A DNA stretch of 64,000 nt, taken from an uncultured Prevotellaceae bacterium. GTDB lineage: Bacteria; Bacteroidota; Bacteroidia; Bacteroidales; Muribaculaceae. Below, piece by piece: positions 43,201 to 51,983 of this stretch. Where the stretch lies: contig CAMVPC010000013.1 in NCBI GenBank assembly GCA_947169265.1, positions 17,272 through 81,271 on the forward strand. The letters run 5' to 3'. The stretch's first letter is position 1, and every line of letters starts with the position of its first letter. Under the pieces are notes generated by a model. The model ran no database searches. It saw only the letters and a list, made by a program, of their open reading frames with translations, and was not told where the DNA came from. The position numbers and the translations under genes were made by a program.

Positions 43201-46200
43201 ACGCTGGGGCGGTATCATGCGCAAACTCGACAACACCAACTTTGAGCAGTCGAACATCGAGTATGTCCAGTTCTGGCTTCTCGACCCCTTCCTCGACCCC
43301 GATAATCCAAACTATGAGGGCGGTGACCTTTACATCAACCTGGGCGAGGTGAGCGAGGATATTCTCAAGGATGGATTGAAAAGCTACGAGAACGGTTTGC
43401 CTTACACCGACGAGGAGAATCCTTACATCAGCGAGACTAACTGGGGCAAGGTGTCGACCCAAACATCGATGACCTATGCGTTTGAGACCGCCGAGGGGGC
43501 GCGCGTCCGCCAGGATGTGGGTCTCAATGGCATTTCGAGCGAACAGGAAAAAACTTTCCCCAGCTACAAAGCGTTTACCGATCAACTGCGCACAGTGCTT
43601 CCGTCGAACACTATCGCCCGCATGGAAGAGGACCCGTTCTCGCCTTTGAACGACCCGGCGACCGACGACTACCACTTCTATCGCGGCTATGACTACGACG
43701 AGCAACGTCTCTCTATCCTCGAGCGATACAAGCACTATAATGGTACCGAGGGTAACTCACTCTCGGTCGAAGACGCAAGTGACGCTCTGTACCAGAGCGC
43801 GCGCAGCGTGCCCGATGTGGAGGATATCAACCAGGACAATACGCTCAATGAGTACGAGCGTTATTTCCAATATCGTGTGTCGATTCGTCCCGAGGACTTG
43901 CAGGTGGGCACCAACTTCATCATCGACAAGCAGGACGCGGTGGCCTACACTCGCAACGGCAAGGAGCTCAAAGTTACCTGGTACCAGTTCAGTATTCCTT
44001 TGCGCGAATATGAGAAAAAAGTGGGTTCGATCAACGACTTCTCCACCATTCGCTTCATCAGGATGTTCATGACGGGCTTTAAGGAAACGACTCACTTGCG
44101 TTTCGCTTCTTACGACCTCGTGCGCGGGGAGTGGCGCAATTATAACTACAACCTCAACCAGCGCGGCGACGCGCCCGCCGAAGGCAGTATCAATGTGAAT
44201 GCCGTCAATATCGAGGAGAACGCCTCGCGCGAGCCGGTCAACTACGTGTTGCCGCCCGGTGTGACGCGCATCGTTGATGGCGGACATTCGCAAATCACCC
44301 AGCTTAACGAGCAGTCGATGCAAATGAAGGTCGAGGGTCTGCAGCCCGGCGATGCGCGTGGTGTGTACCGCAACACGAGCCTCGACTTGCGCATCTACAA
44401 GCGCCTGCAAATGTTTGTGCACAACGAGGCTTTTGTTAACGATGTGACTAACCTGCAAAACGGCGACGTTTCGCTGTTCATCCGTCTGGGATCCGATGTG
44501 AAGAACAACTATTATGAGTATGAGGTAAAACTCGATGTTACCCCGCCCGGACGATATAACAACAATAGTAGTGCCGACCGTCTGCGCGTGTGGCCCGAAA
44601 ACAACATGATTGACATTGACCTCGACTTGTTGCCCGGCGTGAAGAAAAGCCGCAACGCGGCCAAGATGTCGGGCGACGAGAGTGTGGGTTACGCCATACG
44701 CTACGCCCAGCAGGACCCCGACCATCCCAACAACACGGTGTATGTGCGCGGTAATCCGTCGCTGAGCGAAGTGAGGGTCATCATGATAGGTGTGAGAAAT
44801 AACACTAACTCGACCAAGGACTTTGTCGTGTGGGCCGATGAGTTGCGTGTTACCGACTTTGAAAGCGACGGCGGTTGGGCCGCCAAGGCCAATATGGTGC
44901 TTAATATGAGCGACATTGCCACTGTGAATGTGGGATGGCACCGCGAAACAAACGGTTTCGGGTCGGTAGACCAAGGACTGAAATCTCGGCGTCTCGATGA
45001 CTATAACCAATATAACGTAGCGGTGCAAGTCGACCTGGGGCGCTTTGTGCCCGAAAAGGTGAAACTCAAGGCTCCCATCTACTATTCCTATAGCAACGAG
45101 CGCACTACGCCCAAGTATAACCCGCTCGACCAGGACGTGCTGTTGAGCGACGCCCTCGACGCTTGTGACACCAAGGCGCAAAAAGACTCTATCAACAATT
45201 ATGCTGTCACGCAGCGCACGAGCAAGAACTTCTCGGTGTCGGGACTCAAGTTCGACGTCAAGAGCAAGAACCCCATGCCTTGGGATCCCGCCAACTTCAC
45301 GTTTAGCTACTCGTTCAGCAAGCAGCACCGCAGTGACCCCGACAATACTTACGAGAATACCAACGACTATCGTGGTAGCATGCAATATAACTGGACTCCT
45401 TATTCCAAACCGTTCAAACCTTTCGACAAGATGATTGACGCGAAGAACAAGCACATGAAGTTCTTCAAGGACTGGGAATTCCATTACCTGCCCGCGTCGT
45501 TGGCATTCAGTACCAATATCTCGCGTTACTATTACGAGCAACAAACGCGCAACGAGACCGATGTGGCCGTCGAGCTGCCGGTGTCGGTGAGTAAAAACTT
45601 CTTGTGGGACCGCCAGTTCGCGCTTTCGTGGAATTTTACCAAATCTATCTCGGTGTCGTTCAACTCCCAAACCACGGCCCACATTCTCGAGCCGCTGGGA
45701 CAGGTGAACAAGAAACTCTTCCCCGACCGCTACCGTGATTGGCGCGATAGCGTGTGGCAGAGCATTAAGGACCTGGGAACACCTTGGGCTTATAACCAGT
45801 CGTTCACTGCCTCTTACAAGGCTCCCTTCTCGGCTATTCCCATCTTGAGCTTCATCACGGCCAATGCCACCTACAACGCCACCTATAACTGGAATCGTGG
45901 TACCACCGTGGCCGATGTGTTCTCGGGAAACAACATCGCCAACCAGTCGTCGATCAACGTTGACGGTCGCCTCAACCTAGATCAGTTCTATAATAAGGTG
46001 CCTTATTTGCAAGAGGTCAACAAGCGATTCTCGGGCAATGGCGCGGCGGCTAAAAATAAAAAGAAACCGAAACGCTTCGACCGCACATTCAAGTTGGCCG
46101 CCGACACTTCGACTGTGGTCAAGCACAACATGAACGTGAAGAAGGTCAAGGTAAGTGCCACTACGACCGACGGCAAACGCTATCCCATCGAATATAAGGT

Positions 46201-47722
46201 GGTCGATGCGAATAATATTGAGGTGCTTAACCGTGACACCAAGGACGTGAAAATTGTAGTTACCGAGGTGCAGGGCGGCGACAAGACATTCTGGAGTGAA
46301 TTCGGCCAATATGCCACCCGTGTGCTCATGAGTGTCAAGAGCGTGAATGTGAAGTGGCGCAAAACGCGCTCGATGTCGGTGCCACAGTTCATCCCCGATG
46401 TCGGCGATATCTTTGGCCAAAGCACCCATTACGATGTGATGGCGCCGGGTCTCGATTTCGCTTTTGGCTTTGTGGACGAAAGTTATATTGATAAAGCCAA
46501 GCAGCGTGGCTGGTTGCTTAACGACCAGTCGATGACCTCACCGGCACTATTCGCGCGCACCGAGGAATTCACCATAGAGGCCCAAATTGAGCCTATCAAG
46601 GGCTTGAAGATTAACCTGACGGGAAACCGTACCGACAACCGCACGAATCAAGTCCAGTTTATGTATGACGATCCCACCACCATCTATACCGGTAGCTACA
46701 CCAAGACCCATGTGGCCATCGCTACTGCCCTGCGTGGCGTGAGCGCCGACAAGAACTACCAGAGCAATACGTTCGACCAGTTCCTGGCTAATATACCCAT
46801 TGTGGCCGGGCGTCTCGAAAGCCAATATGCGGGACTCAATTATCCTGAACGGGGCTTCCTGCGCGGCACGGTATATGCCAACGCGCCTTTCGACCCGGCC
46901 AACGGTAGCGTGAACATGTCGAGTAGCGATGTGCTTATCCCGGCCTTTATGGCTGCCTATTCGGGCCGCGACGCCCGCAAGGTGACGCTTAACCCGTTCC
47001 CGGGAATCAAAGATATTTTGCCCAACTGGCGCGTGACTTACGACGGTTTCGCGAAAATGCCCTTCCTCAAGGACAAATTCAAGAGTTTCACCATCAGTCA
47101 TGCTTACCAGTGCACTTATCAGGTGGGCTCCTTCACGTCGTTTACCGATTGGGTGATGATTGGCAGCAACCTGGGCTTTACCAAAGACGCTCTCACCAAC
47201 AATCCCATACCGTCGTCGCCTTACAATATCTCGACAGTTACGCTCACCGAGCGCTTCGCGCCGCTCATCGGCCTGAGCGCCACGTTGCAAAACGGCATGA
47301 CGTTCAACATTGAGTATCGCGACAGCCGCACCCTTTCGCTCAACATCTCATCGTTGCAACTTGTCGAGACATTGCAAAAGTCGTTTGTGATAGGGGCGGG
47401 ATATAAGATTGCCGACTTCAACAAGGTGTTGAAAATCAAGAAAAAGCAGCAAAATGTGAGCAACGACCTCACGCTCAACTTCGACCTGCAATTCAATAAC
47501 AACAATGCCCTCATCCGCAAGATTGACGTCAATACCGCGCAGGCCACAAGCGGCACGCGCACCCTGGGTATCAATTTCACGGCAAATTATGTCATGAGCA
47601 AGCGTATCACCCTTGGCGCTTTCTTCGAGCATCAGGTGAATACCCCGCTGGTAACCACCACTTCTTATCCCACGACCAACACCAACTATGGTATCTCAAT
47701 GAATATCTCATTAGCTAAATAA
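40259..47722 (+). CDS. sprA: Type IX secretion translocon protein SprA
   Basis: At 2487 residues this is the largest gene here. SprA forms the very large outer-membrane beta-barrel through which type IX secretion cargo passes, and is required for gliding in flavobacteria. A signal sequence (YGILWLGLLTVLALFNVDSVAQ) is followed by a Pro-rich stretch and repeated blocks typical of the family (FNFLDMQFGLGPLDKIFGPGG near 150; IDDFESTQSGIDLRSPYSW near 840; VVWADELRVTDFESDGGWA near 1530). The frame is intact with no stop or frameshift. The C terminus ends in barrel strands (GISMNISLAK). It follows ruvA and probably shares its transcript. Confidence 0.96.
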   Translation: MRKRSKKKYGILWLGLLTVLALFNVDSVAQYTRSTLTPPPPVPDTRTDNGNKRNKKKDRPIDMRYDVHKTIPESYDDLKEGEYAADLKNPSNITTTAEYDYETGCYVIHTRVGDNDIVTPFILSADEYNNITMRQSMMEYYRKKNAESAEEKAKNPFNFLDMQFGLGPLDKIFGPGGVQLKTQGSVQIKMGVKTNKTDNPALSVAARRKTYFDFDQKIQATVSASVGDKMKFNMTYNTDATFDFDNKNLKLAYEGKEDEIIKNIEAGNVSMTTGSSLIRGSAALFGIKTKLQFGKLTATALVSQQNSQSQTVNTKGGAQTTPFYVTADKYDQNRNFFLSHYFRDHYDEWCAKLPLVSSGINITRIEVWVTNKRGNYDNSRNILAFMDLAEDSHLNNSHWVPDYGATVPDNSSNNLLAEIKDTYPEARYISQVATTLEPLRAFGIDGGTDYEKIESARLLSSNEYTLNSALGYIQLKTALSGDEALAVAFQYTYGGRTYQVGEFSGDITSTDQSLYVKMLKSTTVSPRTPMWHLMMKNVYSLGAYQMQRTNFKLNIKYLSDTTGTELNYINAGDVAGMPLLEVMNLDRLDANNEFHRDGRFDYITGYTVNESSGKIIFPVVEPFGSHLRKRINNDQVAKDYVYQELYDSTLTVAQQYQDKNKFVLSGEYQASSGNTINLNAMNVPRGSVVVTAGGVVLTENSDYTVDYNMGTVTITNQSIIDAGTNISVSLENQSTFSQQRKTLLGLDLDYAFNKDFHIGGTLMHYGEKSLTEKVSIGDEIVNNTIWGVNMSYKGKFMWLTNLLNKIPTVNATAPSTINFTGEFAQLIPHQSRTGSNAGSSYIDDFESTQSGIDLRSPYSWFLASTPYDPSAGGLFPEAGLSNNVDYGKNRALLSWYYIDRLFTQRNSSYAPGYIKNDLDQLSNPYVREIPYSEVFPGRELNYGESSTIQTLNLSFYPKERGPYNLDADNIDSEGYLLNPEKRWGGIMRKLDNTNFEQSNIEYVQFWLLDPFLDPDNPNYEGGDLYINLGEVSEDILKDGLKSYENGLPYTDEENPYISETNWGKVSTQTSMTYAFETAEGARVRQDVGLNGISSEQEKTFPSYKAFTDQLRTVLPSNTIARMEEDPFSPLNDPATDDYHFYRGYDYDEQRLSILERYKHYNGTEGNSLSVEDASDALYQSARSVPDVEDINQDNTLNEYERYFQYRVSIRPEDLQVGTNFIIDKQDAVAYTRNGKELKVTWYQFSIPLREYEKKVGSINDFSTIRFIRMFMTGFKETTHLRFASYDLVRGEWRNYNYNLNQRGDAPAEGSINVNAVNIEENASREPVNYVLPPGVTRIVDGGHSQITQLNEQSMQMKVEGLQPGDARGVYRNTSLDLRIYKRLQMFVHNEAFVNDVTNLQNGDVSLFIRLGSDVKNNYYEYEVKLDVTPPGRYNNNSSADRLRVWPENNMIDIDLDLLPGVKKSRNAAKMSGDESVGYAIRYAQQDPDHPNNTVYVRGNPSLSEVRVIMIGVRNNTNSTKDFVVWADELRVTDFESDGGWAAKANMVLNMSDIATVNVGWHRETNGFGSVDQGLKSRRLDDYNQYNVAVQVDLGRFVPEKVKLKAPIYYSYSNERTTPKYNPLDQDVLLSDALDACDTKAQKDSINNYAVTQRTSKNFSVSGLKFDVKSKNPMPWDPANFTFSYSFSKQHRSDPDNTYENTNDYRGSMQYNWTPYSKPFKPFDKMIDAKNKHMKFFKDWEFHYLPASLAFSTNISRYYYEQQTRNETDVAVELPVSVSKNFLWDRQFALSWNFTKSISVSFNSQTTAHILEPLGQVNKKLFPDRYRDWRDSVWQSIKDLGTPWAYNQSFTASYKAPFSAIPILSFITANATYNATYNWNRGTTVADVFSGNNIANQSSINVDGRLNLDQFYNKVPYLQEVNKRFSGNGAAAKNKKKPKRFDRTFKLAADTSTVVKHNMNVKKVKVSATTTDGKRYPIEYKVVDANNIEVLNRDTKDVKIVVTEVQGGDKTFWSEFGQYATRVLMSVKSVNVKWRKTRSMSVPQFIPDVGDIFGQSTHYDVMAPGLDFAFGFVDESYIDKAKQRGWLLNDQSMTSPALFARTEEFTIEAQIEPIKGLKINLTGNRTDNRTNQVQFMYDDPTTIYTGSYTKTHVAIATALRGVSADKNYQSNTFDQFLANIPIVAGRLESQYAGLNYPERGFLRGTVYANAPFDPANGSVNMSSSDVLIPAFMAAYSGRDARKVTLNPFPGIKDILPNWRVTYDGFAKMPFLKDKFKSFTISHAYQCTYQVGSFTSFTDWVMIGSNLGFTKDALTNNPIPSSPYNISTVTLTERFAPLIGLSATLQNGMTFNIEYRDSRTLSLNISSLQLVETLQKSFVIGAGYKIADFNKVLKIKKKQQNVSNDLTLNFDLQFNNNNALIRKIDVNTAQATSGTRTLGINFTANYVMSKRITLGAFFEHQVNTPLVTTTSYPTTNTNYGISMNISLAK

Positions 47723-47733
47723 ATTGACAATAT

Positions 47734-48108
47734 ATGGAAGAAGAACTTAAGAAAAAACTGGCTAAAGACCCTAACGGGCTGATGACTTACGAGTACATCG
47801 CTAACAATATCGATCATGTTGATGATGATATCGATGCGCTTGTCGACAATATCATCACTGTGGACCGTAACGGACAATTCGTCGTGAGCACGGCACGCTA
47901 TCTGCACGCCATCGACCCCGTCAAGTTTGAGGCTCCCATCGACCGTCTCATCAAGGCGGCCATCGAGCGCGATCGCGAGCATGTCTATTTGGGCGACCTT
48001 ATCGCCTCGATTTGGGGAAATGACTATAAGTCGCGTGCCGTGGAACTGAGTGCCGCGAGCGATAATTTCCGTCGCATCTACAAGCGTCTATATCCCAAGG
48101 GAATGTAA
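47734..48108 (+). CDS. Conserved small soluble protein of unknown function
   Basis: This 124-residue acidic protein has no signal or membrane segment: MEEELKKKLAKDPNGL at the start, a helix-rich middle with DHVDDDIDALVDNI, and the closing RRIYKRLYPKGM. I do not recognise the family. It lies 11 bases after sprA and 19 bases before the cyclophilin lipoprotein, so it is very likely in the same operon; a link to secretion or envelope folding is only inferred from position. Confidence 0.8.
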   Translation: MEEELKKKLAKDPNGLMTYEYIANNIDHVDDDIDALVDNIITVDRNGQFVVSTARYLHAIDPVKFEAPIDRLIKAAIERDREHVYLGDLIASIWGNDYKSRAVELSAASDNFRRIYKRLYPKGM

Positions 48109-48127
48109 CCAATCAATAACGAGATAG

Positions 48128-49021
48128 ATGAATTATTTAAGAAAATTACCACTTTTCGTTCTGCTACTTGTGGCTGTTGTGGCCTGCTCGAGCAAGGAAG
48201 CCGGCGAGAATGAGACTGCCGCCTCGGCCGCAGTGACCCAACCATTAGAAACAATGAAAACAGTGAACATCGACAATTGCACTAAGGTGGAAATAAAAAC
48301 CACCTATGGCGACATCGTTGTCGCCCTCTATAACGAAACACCACAGCACCGCGACAACTTCATTAAGCTGGTGAAGGAAGGTTACTACGATGGCGTGCTC
48401 TTTCATCGCGTCATCAAAGAATTCATGGTGCAAACCGGTGACCCCAACTCGAAAGACGCCGCGGCCGACGCCCAGTTGGGTGCCGGAGGCCCTGACTACA
48501 CGTTACCCGCCGAGATTGTCTATCCCACACTTTTCCACAAGTGTGGCGCTCTGGCGGCCGCGCGCACCGGTGACCAGGTGAACCCCGAGCGCCGCAGTAG
48601 CGGTTCGCAGTTCTATATCGTTACCGGAAAGATTTATAACGAGGCCGCGATCTCTCAAATGGAACAGCAAATGCAGCAGATGAAGGCCGAAAAAGTGTTT
48701 TACGAGAAGGCCAGTCGCATCATGCCTCAAATAGAACGCATGCAACAGGCGGGCGACTCGGCAGGCTTGAACGCTTTGCAAGAGAAACTCTACAACGAGA
48801 GCATGGACGAGGTGGCGAAGAACCCGGTCCGCTTCACCGTCGAGCAAAAGAAGGCTTATACTACTGTGGGCGGCACTCCTCATCTCGACGGACAGTACAC
48901 CGTCTTTGGCGAGGTGGTCACCGGCATGGATGTCGTGAATAAAATACAAAATGTGGCTACCGGCAGGAACGACCGTCCTGTGGCCGACGTGAAGATTACC
49001 GGCGCGCGCGTGCTGGAGTAA
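48128..49021 (+). CDS. Cyclophilin-type peptidyl-prolyl isomerase, lipoprotein
   Basis: This 297-residue protein has a lipobox (VAVVACSS, Cys about 21). The cyclophilin core has the characteristic TTYGDIVVALYNETPQHRDNF, LFHRVIKEFMVQTGDP with catalytic Arg and Gln, and RRSSGSQFYIVTG. An insertion of about 70 residues rich in Met, Gln and Glu (about 172-240) interrupts the fold before its last strands (GQYTVFGEVVTGMDVV). It would catalyse proline isomerisation in the periplasm or at the surface. Position after sprA suggests a role in folding outer-membrane or secreted proteins. Confidence 0.92.
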   Translation: MNYLRKLPLFVLLLVAVVACSSKEAGENETAASAAVTQPLETMKTVNIDNCTKVEIKTTYGDIVVALYNETPQHRDNFIKLVKEGYYDGVLFHRVIKEFMVQTGDPNSKDAAADAQLGAGGPDYTLPAEIVYPTLFHKCGALAAARTGDQVNPERRSSGSQFYIVTGKIYNEAAISQMEQQMQQMKAEKVFYEKASRIMPQIERMQQAGDSAGLNALQEKLYNESMDEVAKNPVRFTVEQKKAYTTVGGTPHLDGQYTVFGEVVTGMDVVNKIQNVATGRNDRPVADVKITGARVLE

Positions 49022-49034
49022 ACCATAGCGAATC

Positions 49035-50276
49035 ATGATTGAGGTGAACTTACATACCCTGGACAACGGGCTCCGGCTCTTGCACCACTACAACGGCTCC
49101 ACGCGCATGGTGGCCGTGAACACGTTGTTCGATGTGGGGTCGCGTGACGAGAACATCGCCCACACGGGTTTGGCTCACCTCATGGAGCATCTCATGTTCA
49201 CCGGCTCGCGTAACGCGCCCTCATTCGATGGGGCGCTACAAGCGGCCGGCGGCGTGTGCAACGCGTGGACGAGTTGCGACGTGACCAACTATTACGATGT
49301 GTTGCCGGCCCACAATATTGAGACGGCGCTGTGGCTCGAGAGTGACAGGCTCGCTTCGCTCAACCTTGACGAGCGAAGCATCGCGTTGCAAAAAAACGTG
49401 GTTGTCGAGGAATTTAAACAGCGTTACATCAATCAGCCTTATGGCGATGTGTTCCATCTGCTCCACGGCGCTGCTTTCACGGTTCATCCTTACAAGTGGC
49501 CCACCATTGGGTTGCGGGTCGAAGATGTGGCGCAGTTGCCCACCGAGGTCGTAATGGATTTCTTTCGGCGTCATTATTGCGTGAACAACGCCGTGATGTG
49601 TGTGGCCGGAAACATCGATTTCGCGCGAACTGTGGAACTGGTGGAGAAATGGATGGGCGACTTGCCCGCCGGACCCGTTCACGAGAGAAACCTGCCCGTG
49701 GAGCCGCCGCAGCAAGCGCCGCGACTCGTTGAGCACCATGCCGAGGTGCCGCAAAACCGCATTTTCCGTGTCTATCATATGTGCGGACGCATGGAGCGCG
49801 ACTTCCAGGCCTGCGACCTGCTCAGCGATGTGCTTGCCAATGGCACTTCGTCGCGTTTCTATCGAAATTTGGTCACTCGTGGCGACTTGTTCACCGAGCT
49901 TGATGCCTCGGTGGCTGGTAACGCCGACCCCTCGTTGTTCTATGTGGGTGGCGCGTTGTGCGACGGCGTGAGCTTCGACGAGGCCGAAGCCGCTATCGAC
50001 GCCGAGTTGGAACGCCTGCTCGAAGGAGGCGTGAGTGACTACGAAAAGGAGAAATGCACTAATAAGTTCCTATCGAACGATACGTTTGAGAATATCGGTT
50101 ATGCCGAAAAAGCTACACGCTTGTGCCGCCATGAGTTGCTGGGTCATGCCGCTGACATCAACGACGAGGTCGCCAAGTATCGTGCGGTTACCACGCGACG
50201 GCTGAATGAGGTGGCGCACCGGCTCTTCAAGCCTGAAAATTGTACCACTCTCCGCTATGGACCCGGAGTTAAATGA
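49035..50276 (+). CDS. M16-family zinc peptidase
   Basis: This 413-residue protein carries the inverse zinc motif HxxEH in GLAHLMEHLMFTGS (about 42-46) and the third ligand Glu in VVVEEFKQRYINQPYG about 76 residues later. It has two repeats of the M16 half-domain, the second inactive (from about 205), and the end RLFKPENCTTLRYGPG. No signal peptide is seen, so it is probably cytoplasmic. M16 proteases digest short peptides or remove presequences. It follows the cyclophilin gene by 13 bases and precedes a kinase gene by 12. Confidence 0.92.
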   Translation: MIEVNLHTLDNGLRLLHHYNGSTRMVAVNTLFDVGSRDENIAHTGLAHLMEHLMFTGSRNAPSFDGALQAAGGVCNAWTSCDVTNYYDVLPAHNIETALWLESDRLASLNLDERSIALQKNVVVEEFKQRYINQPYGDVFHLLHGAAFTVHPYKWPTIGLRVEDVAQLPTEVVMDFFRRHYCVNNAVMCVAGNIDFARTVELVEKWMGDLPAGPVHERNLPVEPPQQAPRLVEHHAEVPQNRIFRVYHMCGRMERDFQACDLLSDVLANGTSSRFYRNLVTRGDLFTELDASVAGNADPSLFYVGGALCDGVSFDEAEAAIDAELERLLEGGVSDYEKEKCTNKFLSNDTFENIGYAEKATRLCRHELLGHAADINDEVAKYRAVTTRRLNEVAHRLFKPENCTTLRYGPGVK

Positions 50277-50288
50277 GATAAGCGACCT

Positions 50289-51980
50289 ATGGCAAACAAC
50301 ACGTTAAATGCGGGCTCAGTGCTCAAAAATGGCCAGTTTGGACAATATGTGATTCTGCGGCACTTGGCTTCGGGAGGATTCGGTAATACCTACCTGGCAC
50401 AGCGAGTCGCCGACAAGTTACAGGTGGCCATCAAGGAATTCTTTATGTCGGGCGTGAACGACCGCGACGCTACCACATCGCGCGTCACTGTGAGCAACAG
50501 CGACAGCGAACCCATGTTCCGCGCGCAGCTCGACAAGTTCAAGAAGGAAGCCGGTCGCGTGGCCATCATGCGCAATGAGCACATCGTGCGCCTCTACGAC
50601 TATTTTGAGGAGAACGACACGGCTTATTATGTAATGGAATATGTCGACGGGCAGTCGCTCGGCGAGCGCCTCAAGGCGCTTAACCATGCCCTGCCCGAGA
50701 ATGAGGTCGCCAACTATTTCATGCAGGTACTTGAGGCATTGGCCGAAGTACATGGCAAGCGCATTTGGCACCTCGATATAAAGCCGGGTAACATTCTGAT
50801 AACGAAAAATGGTGTGGCCAAGCTCATCGACTTCGGGGCCAGCAAGCAACTCAACATGGCAGGACAAGTGACGCGTTCGGCCATGTGCTACACTCCGGGC
50901 TATGCGCCTGTTGAGCAGGTGGCCGAGGAGATGGACAAGTTCGGCCCGTGGACCGATTTCTATGCGCTCGGGGCTACCCTTTACAATTTGCTCACCGGCC
51001 TCAAACCGCCCTCAACGAGCGACATCACCGAGCGAGGCATGGCGGCTTTCCGTTTCCCGCCCAACGTGAGCAACCGCATGAAGAATATGATTTTCTGGCT
51101 CATGAGGCCTAATAGGGGAGAGCGGCCCCAAAGTGTGGCGCAGGTGAGGCAAGCCTGGCACAGCGGCATGGCACACCCCCCACGACAAGCGCAGCAGCAG
51201 CCGCGACAAGCGCAGCAGCCGCGGCATCCGCAGCCCGGTCCGCGGCAAGGCAGGGTAGGGGGCGCACCTATGGCCGGACGAGCCTCGCAACCCGTTTATC
51301 ATCCTTCGCGCCAGCCACAATCGCGTGGTTACGCGTCGCCCAAACCAGCCAAGAGCGGTTCAAACAAGACGCTTTTCATCGTGCTGGGCGTTGTGGCCGC
51401 ATTGGTGCTGGGCGCCCTCGCGGTAGTGGGCGTGACCACTTGTGGCGGTGGGCATCACAATGAGTCGTCGACCGTTTCGACCAACTATGGCTTTGATTTG
51501 AGCCATAATGAATCCTCGAGAAACGAAGATGGAAGTGAAAGTGAAAGCAAAAGAGGCGACAAAGGTCATGAAACTACGGCTACGTTTCAGGGCAATCTCG
51601 TGGATGAGGTGAACGCCATGCGTGCAAGCGCCGACGGTGGCGTGAGAATGACACTGAGCGGCAACGTGGGCATCTCTGCAGTCTCGACACCCAACCACGT
51701 CACCATGTACCATGACGGGCGAAGCGCGACGGGGCACTTCTATGGCACTTTCAGCTATCGCGGCGAGGATGGCTCGATCTACACCATCTATGCTAAGGCC
51801 GACCCGAACGCCGGCACTTTCTATGCCGAGGACTACTCCGATTTTCAGGGTGAAATGACCCTCATAGGCGAATACCGTGGCATTTGTGAGGCCGAAGGGC
51901 AGTCGCTCACGGCCACCGGCGAACACACGCTGCCCGATGGTGACACCGAGCGTTTTAAACTTGTCTTTACTGCTAATTGA
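50289..51980 (+). CDS. Membrane-anchored serine/threonine protein kinase
   Basis: This 563-residue protein has a kinase domain (about 18-285) with glycine loop ASGGFGNTYLA, VAIK lysine, catalytic loop HLDIKPGNI, DFGASKQ and GYAPVEQ. The catalytic loop is HLD, not HRD, which places it among the so-called non-RD kinases. A Gln/Pro/Arg-rich linker (about 290-355), one membrane helix (TLFIVLGVVAALVLGALAVVG, split here as about 358-378) and an extracytoplasmic domain of about 185 residues follow; the last part (about 430-563) is a beta-rich region of unknown family. It stands just before a shorter paralogue. Confidence 0.93.
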   Translation: MANNTLNAGSVLKNGQFGQYVILRHLASGGFGNTYLAQRVADKLQVAIKEFFMSGVNDRDATTSRVTVSNSDSEPMFRAQLDKFKKEAGRVAIMRNEHIVRLYDYFEENDTAYYVMEYVDGQSLGERLKALNHALPENEVANYFMQVLEALAEVHGKRIWHLDIKPGNILITKNGVAKLIDFGASKQLNMAGQVTRSAMCYTPGYAPVEQVAEEMDKFGPWTDFYALGATLYNLLTGLKPPSTSDITERGMAAFRFPPNVSNRMKNMIFWLMRPNRGERPQSVAQVRQAWHSGMAHPPRQAQQQPRQAQQPRHPQPGPRQGRVGGAPMAGRASQPVYHPSRQPQSRGYASPKPAKSGSNKTLFIVLGVVAALVLGALAVVGVTTCGGGHHNESSTVSTNYGFDLSHNESSRNEDGSESESKRGDKGHETTATFQGNLVDEVNAMRASADGGVRMTLSGNVGISAVSTPNHVTMYHDGRSATGHFYGTFSYRGEDGSIYTIYAKADPNAGTFYAEDYSDFQGEMTLIGEYRGICEAEGQSLTATGEHTLPDGDTERFKLVFTAN

Positions 51981-51983
51981 CCC

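Noticed and set aside
41315..45682. Two very long minus-strand open frames opposite sprA (41315-43735 and 43757-45682)
   Set aside because: They mirror the coding bias of sprA; composition is His/Val/Arg-rich with no motifs, and there is no promoter or start context.
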